Assembly (NCBI RefSeq): GCF_000011085.1
Contig: NC_006396.1
Coordinates: 2,666,001-2,730,000 of the forward strand
Origin: Haloarcula marismortui ATCC 43049
GTDB taxonomy: Archaea; Halobacteriota; Halobacteria; Halobacteriales; Haloarculaceae
DNA length: 64,000 bases
Reading direction: 5' to 3'
Positions 23,865 through 32,635 of the stretch are shown piece by piece. Positions within the stretch are counted from its first letter, which is position 1; every line of letters starts with the position of its first letter. The notes under the pieces were generated by a model. The model searched no databases, was not told the DNA's origin, and saw nothing but the letters and a program-made list of their open reading frames with translations. Position numbers and translations under genes: made by a program.

Positions 23865-24791
23865 ATGTCACGCAAAGTCTTCTTTGATACGGACCCTGGC
23901 TGCGACGACGCGGTCATGCTGGCGATGGCGCTCGGTCACGATGCAATCGATGTTGTCGGTCTCTCGACTGTCTGCGGGAACACGACTATCGAGAACACGA
24001 CGCGAAACGCCCACGCGATACTGGGCCTCGGTGGCTACGACGTTCCGGTGTCCCGGGGCTGTGGTCGCCCGCTCGTCGACGACCTCACGACCGCCGAGTG
24101 GATTCACGGCGAGAACGGGCTCCACGGCGACATCCCCGACGCCGACGGCAACACACGGGATATCCACGGGGCCGATGCAATCGTCGAAGCCGCCCACGAG
24201 TACGGCGACGAACTGACGATCGCGGCCGTCGGTCCGCTTCCGAACCTGGCGATTGCACTGGCCAAGGAGCCGCGGTTACCCGACCTCGTCGACGACATCT
24301 ATCTCATGGGTGGGGCGGCGATGACGACCGGGAACGTGACGCCGATGGCCGAGGCCAACTTCCACAACGACCCCGCGGCGGCCAGCCGCGTCCTGCAGGA
24401 CGCCACCACGCGGATGGTCGGGCTGGATGTGACCAACCACGCCACCGTCTCTCCCGAGTTCATCGAGGAGTTCCGCACGGCCGATGGCATCCGGGGGACT
24501 GTCGCCCAGTGGCTCGACTACCGGCCCGACTCCGGAACCTACCCACTGGCCGACGCGCCGGCCATCCACGACGCCGCTGTCGTCGCCGACATCATTGACG
24601 AAACGGTGCTCACTTTTGAGGAGTACTACCTTGAGGTAGACACGACCGGCGGCCCCTGCCACGGGGCCGTCATCTGTGACGAGTACGGCACGACCGACAA
24701 CGAGCCAAACAGCCGTGTCGCTGTCGACATTGACGTGGACCGTTACCGCGAAGTGCTCGAAGCCGGCGTTAGGGCTTACGCGGCGGAATAA
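23865..24791 (+). CDS. Inosine-uridine nucleoside N-ribohydrolase
   Basis: Releases ribose from nucleosides. 308 residues, normal for the IUNH family. The calcium/active-site motif DTDPGCDDA is at residues 8-16, LSTVCGNTTIENTTRNA supplies the Asn and Thr elements, IYLMGGAAMTTGNVTP the second metal-site loop, and ANFHNDPAAA corresponds to the usual E-F-N-x-x-x-D-P motif with some changes. Cytoplasmic; no signal. It is convergent with a dehydratase of sugar-acid catabolism, which hints that nucleoside-derived pentose may feed the neighbouring pathway. Base preference cannot be told. Confidence 0.9.
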   Translation: MSRKVFFDTDPGCDDAVMLAMALGHDAIDVVGLSTVCGNTTIENTTRNAHAILGLGGYDVPVSRGCGRPLVDDLTTAEWIHGENGLHGDIPDADGNTRDIHGADAIVEAAHEYGDELTIAAVGPLPNLAIALAKEPRLPDLVDDIYLMGGAAMTTGNVTPMAEANFHNDPAAASRVLQDATTRMVGLDVTNHATVSPEFIEEFRTADGIRGTVAQWLDYRPDSGTYPLADAPAIHDAAVVADIIDETVLTFEEYYLEVDTTGGPCHGAVICDEYGTTDNEPNSRVAVDIDVDRYREVLEAGVRAYAAE

Positions 24792-24826
24792 TCCAAAACA
24801 TCGCTCTATGACGGCTGCGTACGCAG

Positions 24827-26002
24827 CTATTCGTAGACGTGGACGCTTCCGGTAGTGTTGTCCTCGATGTAGTCCCAGTCGTACTCCACGCCCAGGCCGG
24901 GACCGTCAGGGACGCTGACCGTCCCGTCGTTGTCGACCGCATCCATCAGGTCGGAGTAGCCGCCCTCGTACACCGGCGGCTGGGTGTTCTGGCAGTCCGG
25001 GTGGACCAGCGCCATCTCGTAGTAGTTCGAGTTCCGGCAGGCGGCGATGCAGTGGCGCTGGGCGGGACCGGGCGCGTGGAACTCCACGTCGAGCCCGAAC
25101 GCCTCGGCCATGCGGGCCACCTTGATCGCGCCGGTGATGCCCGCGTCGTACTCGGGGTCGGCCCGGAGGAAGTCAGTCGCCTCGCTTGCGGCGAAATCGG
25201 ATTTGATTTCCAGTCCGCGGATGTGTTCGGTCTGGAGAATCGGTGTGTCGAGTTTCTGTGCCAGCTTCTTGTGGGCGTGCTGTGAGATACCGCCGTCACG
25301 GAACGGGTCCTCGTACCAGAAGAAATCCTGTTCATCGAGCGCCCGGCCCAGTTCCAGCGCGTCGGCGAACGTCTCCAGTTCGCAGGCCGGGTCGTGCATC
25401 AGGTCCATCTCGTCGCCGACTGCTTCGCCGACAGCGTGAACCGCTTCGACTTCGCGGTCGAGGCTCCGGGCGTCGTCGCCGCCGCCCCAGCCGTGGATTT
25501 TGAAGCCGCCGAAGCCCTCGTCGCGGCACTCCTCGGCGAAGTCGGCGAAGGCCTCAGGCGAGTCCAGCCCCCCCGCATCGTCGCCGTGGTACGTCGACGC
25601 GTAGGTGGGAATCCGCTCGCGGTAGGTTCCCAGTAGTTCGTGAATCGGCGCGTCGTAGTACTTGCCGGCGAAGTCCCACAGCGCGATGTCGATGGGGCCG
25701 ATGCCCATCCGGTCGTACTTCCGGAGCGCGCGCTTGCATTCGGACCAGTGCTTCTCGCGTTTCAGCGGGTCCTTGCCAATAAGATACTGGGCAATGATGT
25801 TGTACTGGGCGGCTGCCGGCGAGTTGCCGCCGACGTACTCGCCCGTAATTCCCTCGTCAGTGTGGATCTGGACGCCGAATAGTTTCCGCGTGATTGTCTC
25901 GCCGGGCGCATAGACTAGATTGAAGCCGTGCTTGTCGGTCCCCACGTCCTCGAGAGGGTACTCGAACTCTCGGCTTTCGATCTTCGTTATTGTTGGCGAC
26001 AT
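24827..26002 (-). CDS. xacD: Enolase-superfamily sugar acid dehydratase, probable xylonate dehydratase
   Basis: 391 residues from ATG 26002 (MSPTITKIESREFEYP). Mandelate racemase-like barrel: FKIHGWGGGDD (Lys on strand 2), metal ligands in MHDPACE, WYEDPF and TEHIRG, then DPEYDAG and general-base histidine in EFHAPGP. In haloarchaea, pentonates are dehydrated by an enolase-superfamily enzyme, and the same locus holds a xylose dehydrogenase and a ketoglutarate semialdehyde dehydrogenase, so D-xylonate (or L-arabinonate) dehydratase is the best guess. Other acid sugars cannot be excluded from sequence alone. It is the last gene of the minus-strand series with the hydrolase and xylose dehydrogenase upstream. 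Confidence 0.78.
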   Translation of the reverse strand: MSPTITKIESREFEYPLEDVGTDKHGFNLVYAPGETITRKLFGVQIHTDEGITGEYVGGNSPAAAQYNIIAQYLIGKDPLKREKHWSECKRALRKYDRMGIGPIDIALWDFAGKYYDAPIHELLGTYRERIPTYASTYHGDDAGGLDSPEAFADFAEECRDEGFGGFKIHGWGGGDDARSLDREVEAVHAVGEAVGDEMDLMHDPACELETFADALELGRALDEQDFFWYEDPFRDGGISQHAHKKLAQKLDTPILQTEHIRGLEIKSDFAASEATDFLRADPEYDAGITGAIKVARMAEAFGLDVEFHAPGPAQRHCIAACRNSNYYEMALVHPDCQNTQPPVYEGGYSDLMDAVDNDGTVSVPDGPGLGVEYDWDYIEDNTTGSVHVYE

Positions 26003-26104
26003 TTGCCGGACATACTGTGGTGGGGGTATTAAAGCTACCCCGCGACAAATCCGCGGTATCTGCTTGAGCAACCGACACCGCGGGGACCGGACCCACGGTC
26101 TCAC

Positions 26105-26965
26105 TCAGTCCAGCGCGTCAAGACGGCGAATACCGGGCTCACTTAGCCGAACCGAACAGCCGATATACAGCGGTTCGATGACTCGGGGGTAGTCAAACGA
26201 CACCGCGTGTTCGTGGAGCACCTTCGGGTCGCCCGCTTCGCCCTGCCACATATCGTGATGGGAGGGGAGCAACCGGGATAGCTGGAGCTGGTTTGCGGCC
26301 TCGATGATCTCGTTTTCGTCCATATACCACTTCGTTCTGACACCGGAGTCGGGCTCGGGCTCGTAGATGGAGCCAACAGTGCCAAACGCCAGCGCGCCAA
26401 CGTCAATGTCAAACTGCTCGCCCACGTCGGAAAACGCCTCGGCGGGCCGGCTATCGCCGGCGTGGAAGAACGTCCCGGCGTCGTGCTCGATGACGTACCC
26501 CACCGGTTCGATGGCGTCAGGGTCGTTCGTCCCAGTAACGTGCACGGTGAAATCACCGACAGCGAACTCGTCACCGACAGCGATTTCATTGCGCTGCTCG
26601 TCGGGCACTCGCATCTCACCGTCGTAGTCCGGGGAGTCATACGATGCCGATGGCGCATACAGGTCCGCCCCGAGGTCCTCGACCAGCGGGCCGTACGACG
26701 GCGGGTGCATATGGTCAATGTGTTCGTGTGTGACGAGCGTGGCATCACACTGGGTCGCGTCGGCGGGGTCCATCGGCACCGGAATCATGCGGATGAGGTT
26801 CGGCGGGTCGCCAGTCCCGAAGTAGGGGTCGATGTACAGCGTCGTCGACTGCGAGCGGAGGACGAAGCCGTTACAGCCGAGATACCAGATCACGACGCCG
26901 TCGCCGGGGTCTGTTGCTTCGATCTCGTCGCGGACGAACCAGTCGTCCCACGTTGACTGAACCAT
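26105..26965 (-). CDS. Metallo-beta-lactamase-fold hydrolase, candidate sugar lactonase
   Basis: 286 residues from ATG 26965 (MVQSTWDDWFVRDEIEA). The fold is shown by WYLGCNGFVLRS, THEHIDHMHPP (HxHxDH metal site), FFHAGDSRP and PSHHDMWQ. Its general layout resembles the UlaG (ascorbate-6-phosphate lactonase) branch of the superfamily. It sits 44 bases downstream of the xylose dehydrogenase stop and upstream of the dehydratase, exactly where a lactonase converting xylonolactone to xylonate would be needed. This role is inferred from context, not from diagnostic residues. Confidence 0.82.
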   Translation of the reverse strand: MVQSTWDDWFVRDEIEATDPGDGVVIWYLGCNGFVLRSQSTTLYIDPYFGTGDPPNLIRMIPVPMDPADATQCDATLVTHEHIDHMHPPSYGPLVEDLGADLYAPSASYDSPDYDGEMRVPDEQRNEIAVGDEFAVGDFTVHVTGTNDPDAIEPVGYVIEHDAGTFFHAGDSRPAEAFSDVGEQFDIDVGALAFGTVGSIYEPEPDSGVRTKWYMDENEIIEAANQLQLSRLLPSHHDMWQGEAGDPKVLHEHAVSFDYPRVIEPLYIGCSVRLSEPGIRRLDALD

Positions 26966-27009
26966 GTGCCGAACTATACCTGGCCGGGTCAAAAAATCTC
27001 GCACCGGTT

Positions 27010-28092
27010 TCAATCGAGTCTGACTGTCGACTCCGTCTCGGATGCTTCGTAGACGGACTTGATCGTGTTGATATCGACGAGGCCGTGTTCGCCGTCGGCG
27101 TAGGGCTCAGTGTCGGTCAGCAGGCAGTGGGCGAAGTACTCGAACTCCTCTTCCATCTGGTCGATCTGTTCGAAGTCGATCTCGACCGTCGTCCCCTCGT
27201 GAGACAACTGGAGCGCGCGGTCGTCCCAGGGGTAGAAGGCCGGTTCGACGCGGACCTTGCCCTCTGTCCCGAGTACGGAGATGTGGCTGTCAAGATGTGC
27301 GTTCTGGCTGGCGGTACACACCGCGTACACGTGGCCGGGGAAATCTAGCTGGAACGCGCCGTGTTCGTCTGGCACATCGGCGAACTCCTCTTGCACAGAG
27401 GCAACGGTCCCCCGGACTGCAACGGGGTCGGCATCAAGCAGGAATCGGCTCGTGTTCAGCGGATAGATACCGATATCCATGACGGCACACCCTCCGGACA
27501 GTTCCCCGTCCAGCCGCCACTGGTCAGGGTCGGGAACGAGTTCAAGAATGGGTTCGGTCATGTTGCCGTGGACGAACAGCGGTTCGCCGATGTACCCCTC
27601 GTCGATGAGGTCCTTCGCTCGCCGGACGGCTGGCTCGGTGTGCATTCGGTAGGCGATCATCAGCGTCGCGTCGTGCTCGTCACAGACCTCGACCATTCGC
27701 TCGGCGCGCTCGATAGTGGCCTCCATCGGCTTCTCACAGAGGATCGCCTTGTCCAGTTCTGCCGCCGTCTCGACGTACGGGAGGTGGAGCGCGTTCGGGG
27801 TGACGATGTAGACGGCGTCGTACGCGTCGCTTGCGGCGCCGTCGTGGAACTCCTCGTACGTAATCGCGTGTTCGACTGTCTCCGAATCAGCTGCCACGTC
27901 CGCCGCTTTCTCCCGGTCGCTGCTGACCAGCACAGTCGTTTCACAGAGGTCCCCTGCGTCGACGGCGGGCATCGCCTGTTCGGTGGTCCACCAGCCGACG
28001 CCGATCATCGCAAACCGAACTGGGTTGTCGGTCGCTGTCTGTTCCTGCCAGTCTCGGCGGTCGAATCCTCCCGTGAGCGCGTCAACGTTCAT
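27010..28092 (-). CDS. xacA: D-xylose 1-dehydrogenase, Gfo/Idh/MocA family
   Basis: 360 residues. Oxidises xylose to xylonolactone with NADP+. The Rossmann start is FAMIGVGWWTTEQAMP at about residue 27, the family Lys is in CEKPMEAT, and GGCAVMDIGIYPLN carries the D-x-G-x-Y/H catalytic region. Haloarcula xylose dehydrogenase was characterised biochemically and belongs to this family, unlike most sugar dehydrogenases; the approximately 27-residue N-terminal extension before the Rossmann fold fits my memory of it. It heads a minus-strand series with a candidate lactonase and dehydratase. A TATA-like AAGATAATAT lies about 30 bases before the ATG. Confidence 0.85.
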   Translation of the reverse strand: MNVDALTGGFDRRDWQEQTATDNPVRFAMIGVGWWTTEQAMPAVDAGDLCETTVLVSSDREKAADVAADSETVEHAITYEEFHDGAASDAYDAVYIVTPNALHLPYVETAAELDKAILCEKPMEATIERAERMVEVCDEHDATLMIAYRMHTEPAVRRAKDLIDEGYIGEPLFVHGNMTEPILELVPDPDQWRLDGELSGGCAVMDIGIYPLNTSRFLLDADPVAVRGTVASVQEEFADVPDEHGAFQLDFPGHVYAVCTASQNAHLDSHISVLGTEGKVRVEPAFYPWDDRALQLSHEGTTVEIDFEQIDQMEEEFEYFAHCLLTDTEPYADGEHGLVDINTIKSVYEASETESTVRLD

Positions 28093-28812
28093 ACCACTGT
28101 CGTCAATTGGCTGGATATTATCTTTTGTGTTGGCACGCCCACATCAGCCCACCGTTCCAGTGTAGCGAATGATAGTTCATATCTTAAGTAAGTGTTTCCC
28201 GAAAAACGGTACAACTGTTCAGTATGGTAGAACAAGATACTAGTCTCAGCCACAGGTCTTCGATACCGGTTAGTCGATAATTCGAGTGGAAAATACCGTT
28301 TTACGGGCCGCCTGTGGTCTGTCTTCGTCCACGAACTCCGGTCTTGGTATCGAGAATAACGACAGTACAACCGTTATGGAGTGTGTTCCATCATTATGAA
28401 CGACCATCCGTGAGCGGAGCACCGCGGTTCGTTTGACAGGGACCGATTTGAAACTCCGTTCCACTTGTTGTGTTCACTATGGAAAGAACGGACGCTATGA
28501 CTGCCGACGACGAAACGGCGCTGTGCCCAACCGAATAGCGGTCTCGTTTCTCGCCACACTCAGGCGGGTCCAGCTATGGCAGTAGCGGCAGCGAATCCCC
28601 CCGACTACCGGGGCGCTACTAACGAGAGTGGAGCGTCTGTATGGGACAGACAGCGCCGGTGCTAGAACCGTTCCACCATCGTTGGTCGGCTGGGCTACGA
28701 GCATGACTTTGCACGCTCTGGCGGTTGACAAGAAACAGGAGGTAGCGATTAGTATCATATAGAAAGTCTGTAACAAAAAACCACTTCACGTTAGCGGCGG
28801 TGGCCGCCTCGA
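28093..28812. other. Long gene-free interval
   Basis: 720 bases between the xylose dehydrogenase start and the stop of the aldehyde dehydrogenase, both on the minus strand. Frames of 60-93 codons exist on both strands but have codon use and composition unlike neighbouring genes and no recognisable motif. A possible 19-codon frame starts at 28478. The segment near 28093-28140 holds the promoter of the xylose dehydrogenase. The rest may be decayed sequence or regulatory. Confidence 0.55.
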
Positions 28813-30258
28813 TTAGCTGTTGCGGTACACCGTCTTGATGTAGCTGAAGAACTCCAGACCGGCGTCACCCTGCTCGCGGTAGGTGTTCGTCGAGGAGCGC
28901 TTGAGGCCGCCGAAGGGAACGTGCAGTTCCAGTCCGGTCGTCTTCTCGTTGACTTTGACCACGCCGGACTCGGACCGCTCGATGAATTCGTTTTCCTCCT
29001 TGATTCGGTCGGTTACGATGCTGGCCGAGAGGCCGTAGTCGATGTCGTTTGCAACCTCGACACCCTCATCGAAGTCGGAGACGGACATGACGGCGAGCAC
29101 CGGCCCGAACACCTCTTCTTGTGCGATGCGCATATCCGGCTCAACGTCGGAGAAGACGGCCGGCGAGATGAAGTTCCCGCCGTCGTACTCCCCACTGGTG
29201 AGTTCCTCGCCGCCCGTTTCGAGGGTCGCTCCCTCCGACTGTGCGACATCGATGTACTCTAGGCTCCCCGCGAGCTCGTCTTCGCTGACGTGGGGACCCA
29301 TGCCGGCCCGGTCAAGCCCGTCCCCGATTTCGAGGGACTCGGCGTAGTCGACAATGGCGTCGAGGAACTCGTCGTACACGTCCTCATGGACGATAGCCCG
29401 GGAGGTCGCTGTACAGGCCTGGCCCGTCCCGCCGAAGGCGCCGGCTCCGACGATGTCAGCCGCTTTGTCCACATCGGCGCTCGGCATGACGACGGTCGGG
29501 TTCTTCCCGCCCATCTCCGCCTGTGCGCGCTTTCCGTTGCTCGTCGCCTGTTCGTAGACGTGCTCGCCGACCGAAGCACTGCCCGTGAACGACACCACGT
29601 CGACATCGTCGTGGGTGGTCAGCTGCTCGCCGACCTCGCTCCCGGGGCCACAGACCAGATTGATAGCGCCGTCCGGAATCCCGGCCTCGTCCAGCGCCTC
29701 GACGATCATCGCGCCGACGGTCGGTGCCTGCATCGCGGGCTTGATGACGACAGTGTTGCCGACCGCAAGTGCCGGTGCGATCTTCCAGGCTGGAATCGCG
29801 ATGGGGTAGTTCCACGGCGTGATGAGCGCCGCAACGCCCATCGGCTCTTTTTTCGTCTGCAGCCCGGCACGGCCGCCGCTGGGCTGTTTGACGGTGCCGC
29901 CGAAGTCACGGGCCTTCTCCGCGTAGTAATAGAAGATATCAATCGCACGCTGTACCTCGCCCTCGGCTTCGCCGAGCGGCTTCCCCTCTTCGCGGGTCAG
30001 CGTCTCTGCAAGCTCGTCTTTCCGAGATTTCAGGATTTCACCGGTCTCACGCAGGATTGCACCGCGCTCCGGACCGGGCATTTCGCCCCATTCGTCTGTC
30101 GCTGCTGCCGCGGCTGCAACCGCTTCGTCCGCGTCCGCCGCCGAAGCCACCGGAACCGTGCTGACGACGTCAGTCTCGTCTGCTGGGTTTGTGACCTCCT
30201 GTGTCTCTCCGCTCCCGGTCCACTCACCGTCGATATAGTTCTCATACGTCTGCGTCAT
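28813..30258 (-). CDS. xacF: Aldehyde dehydrogenase, probable 2,5-dioxopentanoate dehydrogenase
   Basis: 481 residues, typical class-3-like ALDH. NAD(P) site VSFTGSASVG, general-base Glu in QAEMGGKNP, catalytic Cys in GGTGQACTATSR near residue 280, and TPWNYPIAIPAWKIAPAL. In the haloarchaeal oxidative pentose route the last step oxidises alpha-ketoglutarate semialdehyde (2,5-dioxopentanoate) to 2-oxoglutarate using an enzyme of this type. The neighbouring xylose dehydrogenase and dehydratase make that assignment likely, though succinate semialdehyde or other aldehydes remain possible from sequence. Confidence 0.82.
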   Translation of the reverse strand: MTQTYENYIDGEWTGSGETQEVTNPADETDVVSTVPVASAADADEAVAAAAAATDEWGEMPGPERGAILRETGEILKSRKDELAETLTREEGKPLGEAEGEVQRAIDIFYYYAEKARDFGGTVKQPSGGRAGLQTKKEPMGVAALITPWNYPIAIPAWKIAPALAVGNTVVIKPAMQAPTVGAMIVEALDEAGIPDGAINLVCGPGSEVGEQLTTHDDVDVVSFTGSASVGEHVYEQATSNGKRAQAEMGGKNPTVVMPSADVDKAADIVGAGAFGGTGQACTATSRAIVHEDVYDEFLDAIVDYAESLEIGDGLDRAGMGPHVSEDELAGSLEYIDVAQSEGATLETGGEELTSGEYDGGNFISPAVFSDVEPDMRIAQEEVFGPVLAVMSVSDFDEGVEVANDIDYGLSASIVTDRIKEENEFIERSESGVVKVNEKTTGLELHVPFGGLKRSSTNTYREQGDAGLEFFSYIKTVYRNS

Positions 30259-31018
30259 ACGTTTAATTCATCTCATTCCCAATACTTACGCGTTTCCCAT
30301 GCTTCGCTGTGCCGCGTCGTTTGACGGTATGGAACGACCGGCTGATGTCGGTGTGTCACGGCGGCAATGCTGAATAACACGCACCGTCGCCAGTGTAACC
30401 AGCGTCACCGGTCCAACTCGGATCTGATAGCTGAGTTATAACGGACTCGCAATCGAACCTCTGTAAAATAGCTACCGCTGTCAAAACAGCAAACAACACA
30501 GAATCTGTGTGTTGGCAGATCTGTCCCATCGTTCGTGACTGCTTTGCGATGTCTGTGACGCGGAGATACTGTTCTCTCGGCCTTACTGTGTTTCCCGTGA
30601 CGATCGAATTCTGTTATCGTGACACTATGATTGATCGGTTACCTGACTGCTTTTGGTATATAAATCTATCCCATAGTATAACATGTGTATGTGTGTTATC
30701 GGTCTGCTGTTTACAGTCGTACTGCTGGAGCGGTCGTCGCTGGTGAGGAAATCCCCCGTGATTTAATATAGCGATATTAAGTTTATCGAGTAAAACACAC
30801 CGACCAGCGAATCATAGTCAACGCGCTGTAGCCCGCCTAGTTCGCCCGAAATCGGTCAAAAACCTCATCTACCGACACTATTGAGCACTCGACTTCGATC
30901 TCGAAAATATAATATCAAGAAGACAAATATGATAGTGAAATCTGAGTTACCATTCCTATAATTTGCCATTTGGCACTACTCGGCGACACCATCGCCGTTC
31001 CCGGGATTAAACACGGGC
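30259..31018. other. Gene-poor AT-rich interval with small inverted repeats
   Basis: 760 bases upstream of the aldehyde dehydrogenase. A/T content rises from 30600 on. I find no gene: a 79-codon plus-strand frame at 30507 is rich in rare-type codons and has no motif. Two neighbouring small palindromes occur, GCTGT/ACAGC at 30477-30490 and ACACAG/CTGTGT at 30496-30510, and a 25-bp element at 30761 recurs at 32611. Confidence 0.5.
30761..30785 (+). repeat. 25-bp dispersed element, copy 1
   Basis: Reads ATTTAATATAGCGATATTAA followed by GTTTA; TAATAT and ATATTA are perfect 6-base arms around AGCG. Copy 2 at 32611 matches in 21 of 25 positions in the same orientation. It could be a TATA-containing promoter element or a protein-binding site. 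Confidence 0.6.
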
Positions 31019-31192
31019 CTACTCGTTGCCCACTCTTTCGAGCAGCGCGCCAACAACTGCGCTCTTCCGGTGTGAAACCAGCAGATGGCAGTAAATATCG
31101 TCTTCACTGTCCGCACCACAGTTACACAGTGGACATCCGTATGCGTGGCTCTTTGCCGCCTCGGTCGCTCGCTCCGGGATGCTCGCTTGCAT
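31019..31192 (-). CDS. 57-residue C2H2 zinc-finger mini-protein
   Basis: Short gene in the interval between htpX-like and aldehyde dehydrogenase genes, ATG at 31192, TAG at 31019. Codons show the high third-position G/C of haloarchaeal genes, unlike the surrounding AT-rich DNA. The protein begins MQASIPERATEAAKSHAYG and contains CPLCNCGADSEDDIYCHLLV then SH, giving C-x2-C-x12-H-x4-H, the exact spacing of a classical C2H2 finger, with two extra cysteines. The end is RKSAVVGALLERVGNE. Size and design recall Brz, the small zinc-finger regulator of the bop region in Halobacterium. It may regulate neighbouring pentose genes, but nothing shows this directly. Confidence 0.78.
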   Translation of the reverse strand: MQASIPERATEAAKSHAYGCPLCNCGADSEDDIYCHLLVSHRKSAVVGALLERVGNE

Positions 31193-31558
31193 ATGTGAGC
31201 GTATGATCCGTGCCGAACATAGCGGTTTCTAGGACAACTATGTCGATCTCAATGCGTATATAGAGTCTCTCTCACGACCGGACTCTCTTCGGAAGCAACA
31301 CTATCCGGCGACACAGGCTCATCTTCGGTCCAGCGCCGCGATAAGTCCACAGTCTGCGGACCTATCTTGCGCACCGAACGAGACTCTTGTCGGCCATACA
31401 GGCCGCCAAAACCGACATGCTGCGAGCAGCACCTGCCGTGAAAACAATCGCTTTCTCAACTATATTTATCCTATATGCTCTCTGAATGCACATATATGGC
31501 CATAAAATGGCTGGTTTGAATATACCATGTCGCTCCCGGCCGCCGCTCAGCGACGCAG
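31193..31558. other. Gene-free interval
   Basis: 366 bases between the zinc-finger gene start and the protease gene stop. Only frames of about 20 codons are present. An AT-rich patch at 31455-31530 follows the protease 3' end on the minus strand. Confidence 0.5.
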
Positions 31559-32515
31559 CTACCGACGGCTGCTCGGCCGCTCGCTTGATTTCGTGAAATT
31601 ACCATACTGCGCTCTGTCCTGTAGCCGCTGCATTCGCTCGTCTATCGGTGGATGCGTCGACAGGAGGCGCGAAAGCTCGTTATCCGCTTCACTGTGAACG
31701 TATACCTGTCGCAAGAGACCGGGGTCCGGCGTCGATGCTTGCTCGATCTTTGCAAGGGCCCGGGCAAGCCCAACGGGATTCCCCGTTATCTCGACTGCGC
31801 GGTCGTCGGCAGCCAACTCACGACGCCTCGAGTAGCCGAGTAGCAGTAGCGTCACGGCGAAGCCGAGACCGGCAACGACCTGTAGCGAGTACCGCTGTGC
31901 CCGACCAAGCCAGGAGCGCGACCACGACGATGGGTCGCCACGCAGCAATGCGAGCGAACGGGCGATGCCACCGGTTAGCACCACGATGGGGAACAACGCG
32001 AGGCCGATGAGTCCGACAAGCGTCTGGACGAAACTGTACGCGACAGTCTGGACCAGTGCGTCACGGGTTTCTAGATGCGCGAGTTCGTGTGCCAGAAGTC
32101 CCTCGAATTCCGCTGCGGACAACAGCCGGAACAGCCGCCTGTCGACGACGATAGTGCCAGTGCCGCCACCGATGGCGAACGCGTTTGGGACTGGCAGCTC
32201 CGCCAGTAGCAACGTCGGCGTCTCGACGTTCATCTGATCGACAAGCGCATCGAGACGATGGTAGGCCTCTGGTGCACGCGCCCGCGGGAGTTCGACCGCA
32301 TTGAGGGATCGCTTGAGCTGTGCCGTTGCGGCCCAGTAGTTCACGACACCGAGTGCAATCGCTGTCCCGAGAACGAATAGAGCGGCCATTAGCGGCGACG
32401 GGCGGCTGTCCCACACTGGCAGCAGTAGCAGATACCCGACGTATGCCGCCGTAAAATAGACCAGCAGCGAAAACAGGCCGACGACGGCCATGAGTAGCCG
32501 TCGGGTCACAGCCAT
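31559..32515 (-). CDS. HtpX-like M48 family membrane zinc metalloprotease
   Basis: 318 residues from ATG 32515 (MAVTRRLLMAVVG); the longer frame would begin at TTG. Two N-terminal membrane segments, then the protease domain with LLAHELAHLETRD (HExxH zinc site with following Glu) near residue 140, two more membrane segments, and RRRELAADDRAVEITG supplying the third zinc ligand Glu and the conserved E-x-x-A-D. The C-terminal LLSTHPPIDERMQRL is a standard family block. Such proteases degrade misfolded membrane proteins; the active site faces the cytoplasm. It has no evident link to the flanking sugar genes. Confidence 0.92.
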   Translation of the reverse strand: MAVTRRLLMAVVGLFSLLVYFTAAYVGYLLLLPVWDSRPSPLMAALFVLGTAIALGVVNYWAATAQLKRSLNAVELPRARAPEAYHRLDALVDQMNVETPTLLLAELPVPNAFAIGGGTGTIVVDRRLFRLLSAAEFEGLLAHELAHLETRDALVQTVAYSFVQTLVGLIGLALFPIVVLTGGIARSLALLRGDPSSWSRSWLGRAQRYSLQVVAGLGFAVTLLLLGYSRRRELAADDRAVEITGNPVGLARALAKIEQASTPDPGLLRQVYVHSEADNELSRLLSTHPPIDERMQRLQDRAQYGNFTKSSERPSSRR

Positions 32516-32610
32516 GTTCGGCAATAGGTCGCTGCGTGAAAAAATCGCTTCGGTGGCGTCACCGCTGTTCCGTTGTTGGATGCTGATGGCAGTTCCGTAG
32601 TCCTCGGGCT

Positions 32611-32635
32611 ATTTGATATAGCGACATTAGATTTA
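32611..32635 (+). repeat. 25-bp dispersed element, copy 2
   Basis: Reads ATTTGATATAGCGACATTAG followed by ATTTA, 21 of 25 identical to copy 1 at 30761. It lies in the divergent gap between the protease gene and the FAH-family gene, 138 bases before the latter. Confidence 0.55.

Noticed and set aside
28495-28776. 93-codon minus-strand frame in the 720-bp gap
   Set aside because: Contains one CRYC pair but otherwise unsuitable composition and no second metal pair; not enough support for a gene.
30507-30746. 79-codon plus-strand frame in the gap upstream of the aldehyde dehydrogenase
   Set aside because: AT-rich codons, cysteine-rich hydrophobic mix without motif, and no promoter; looks like random open frame.
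30970-31206. 78-codon plus-strand frame
   Set aside because: It is antisense to the C2H2 zinc-finger gene, which explains its openness.
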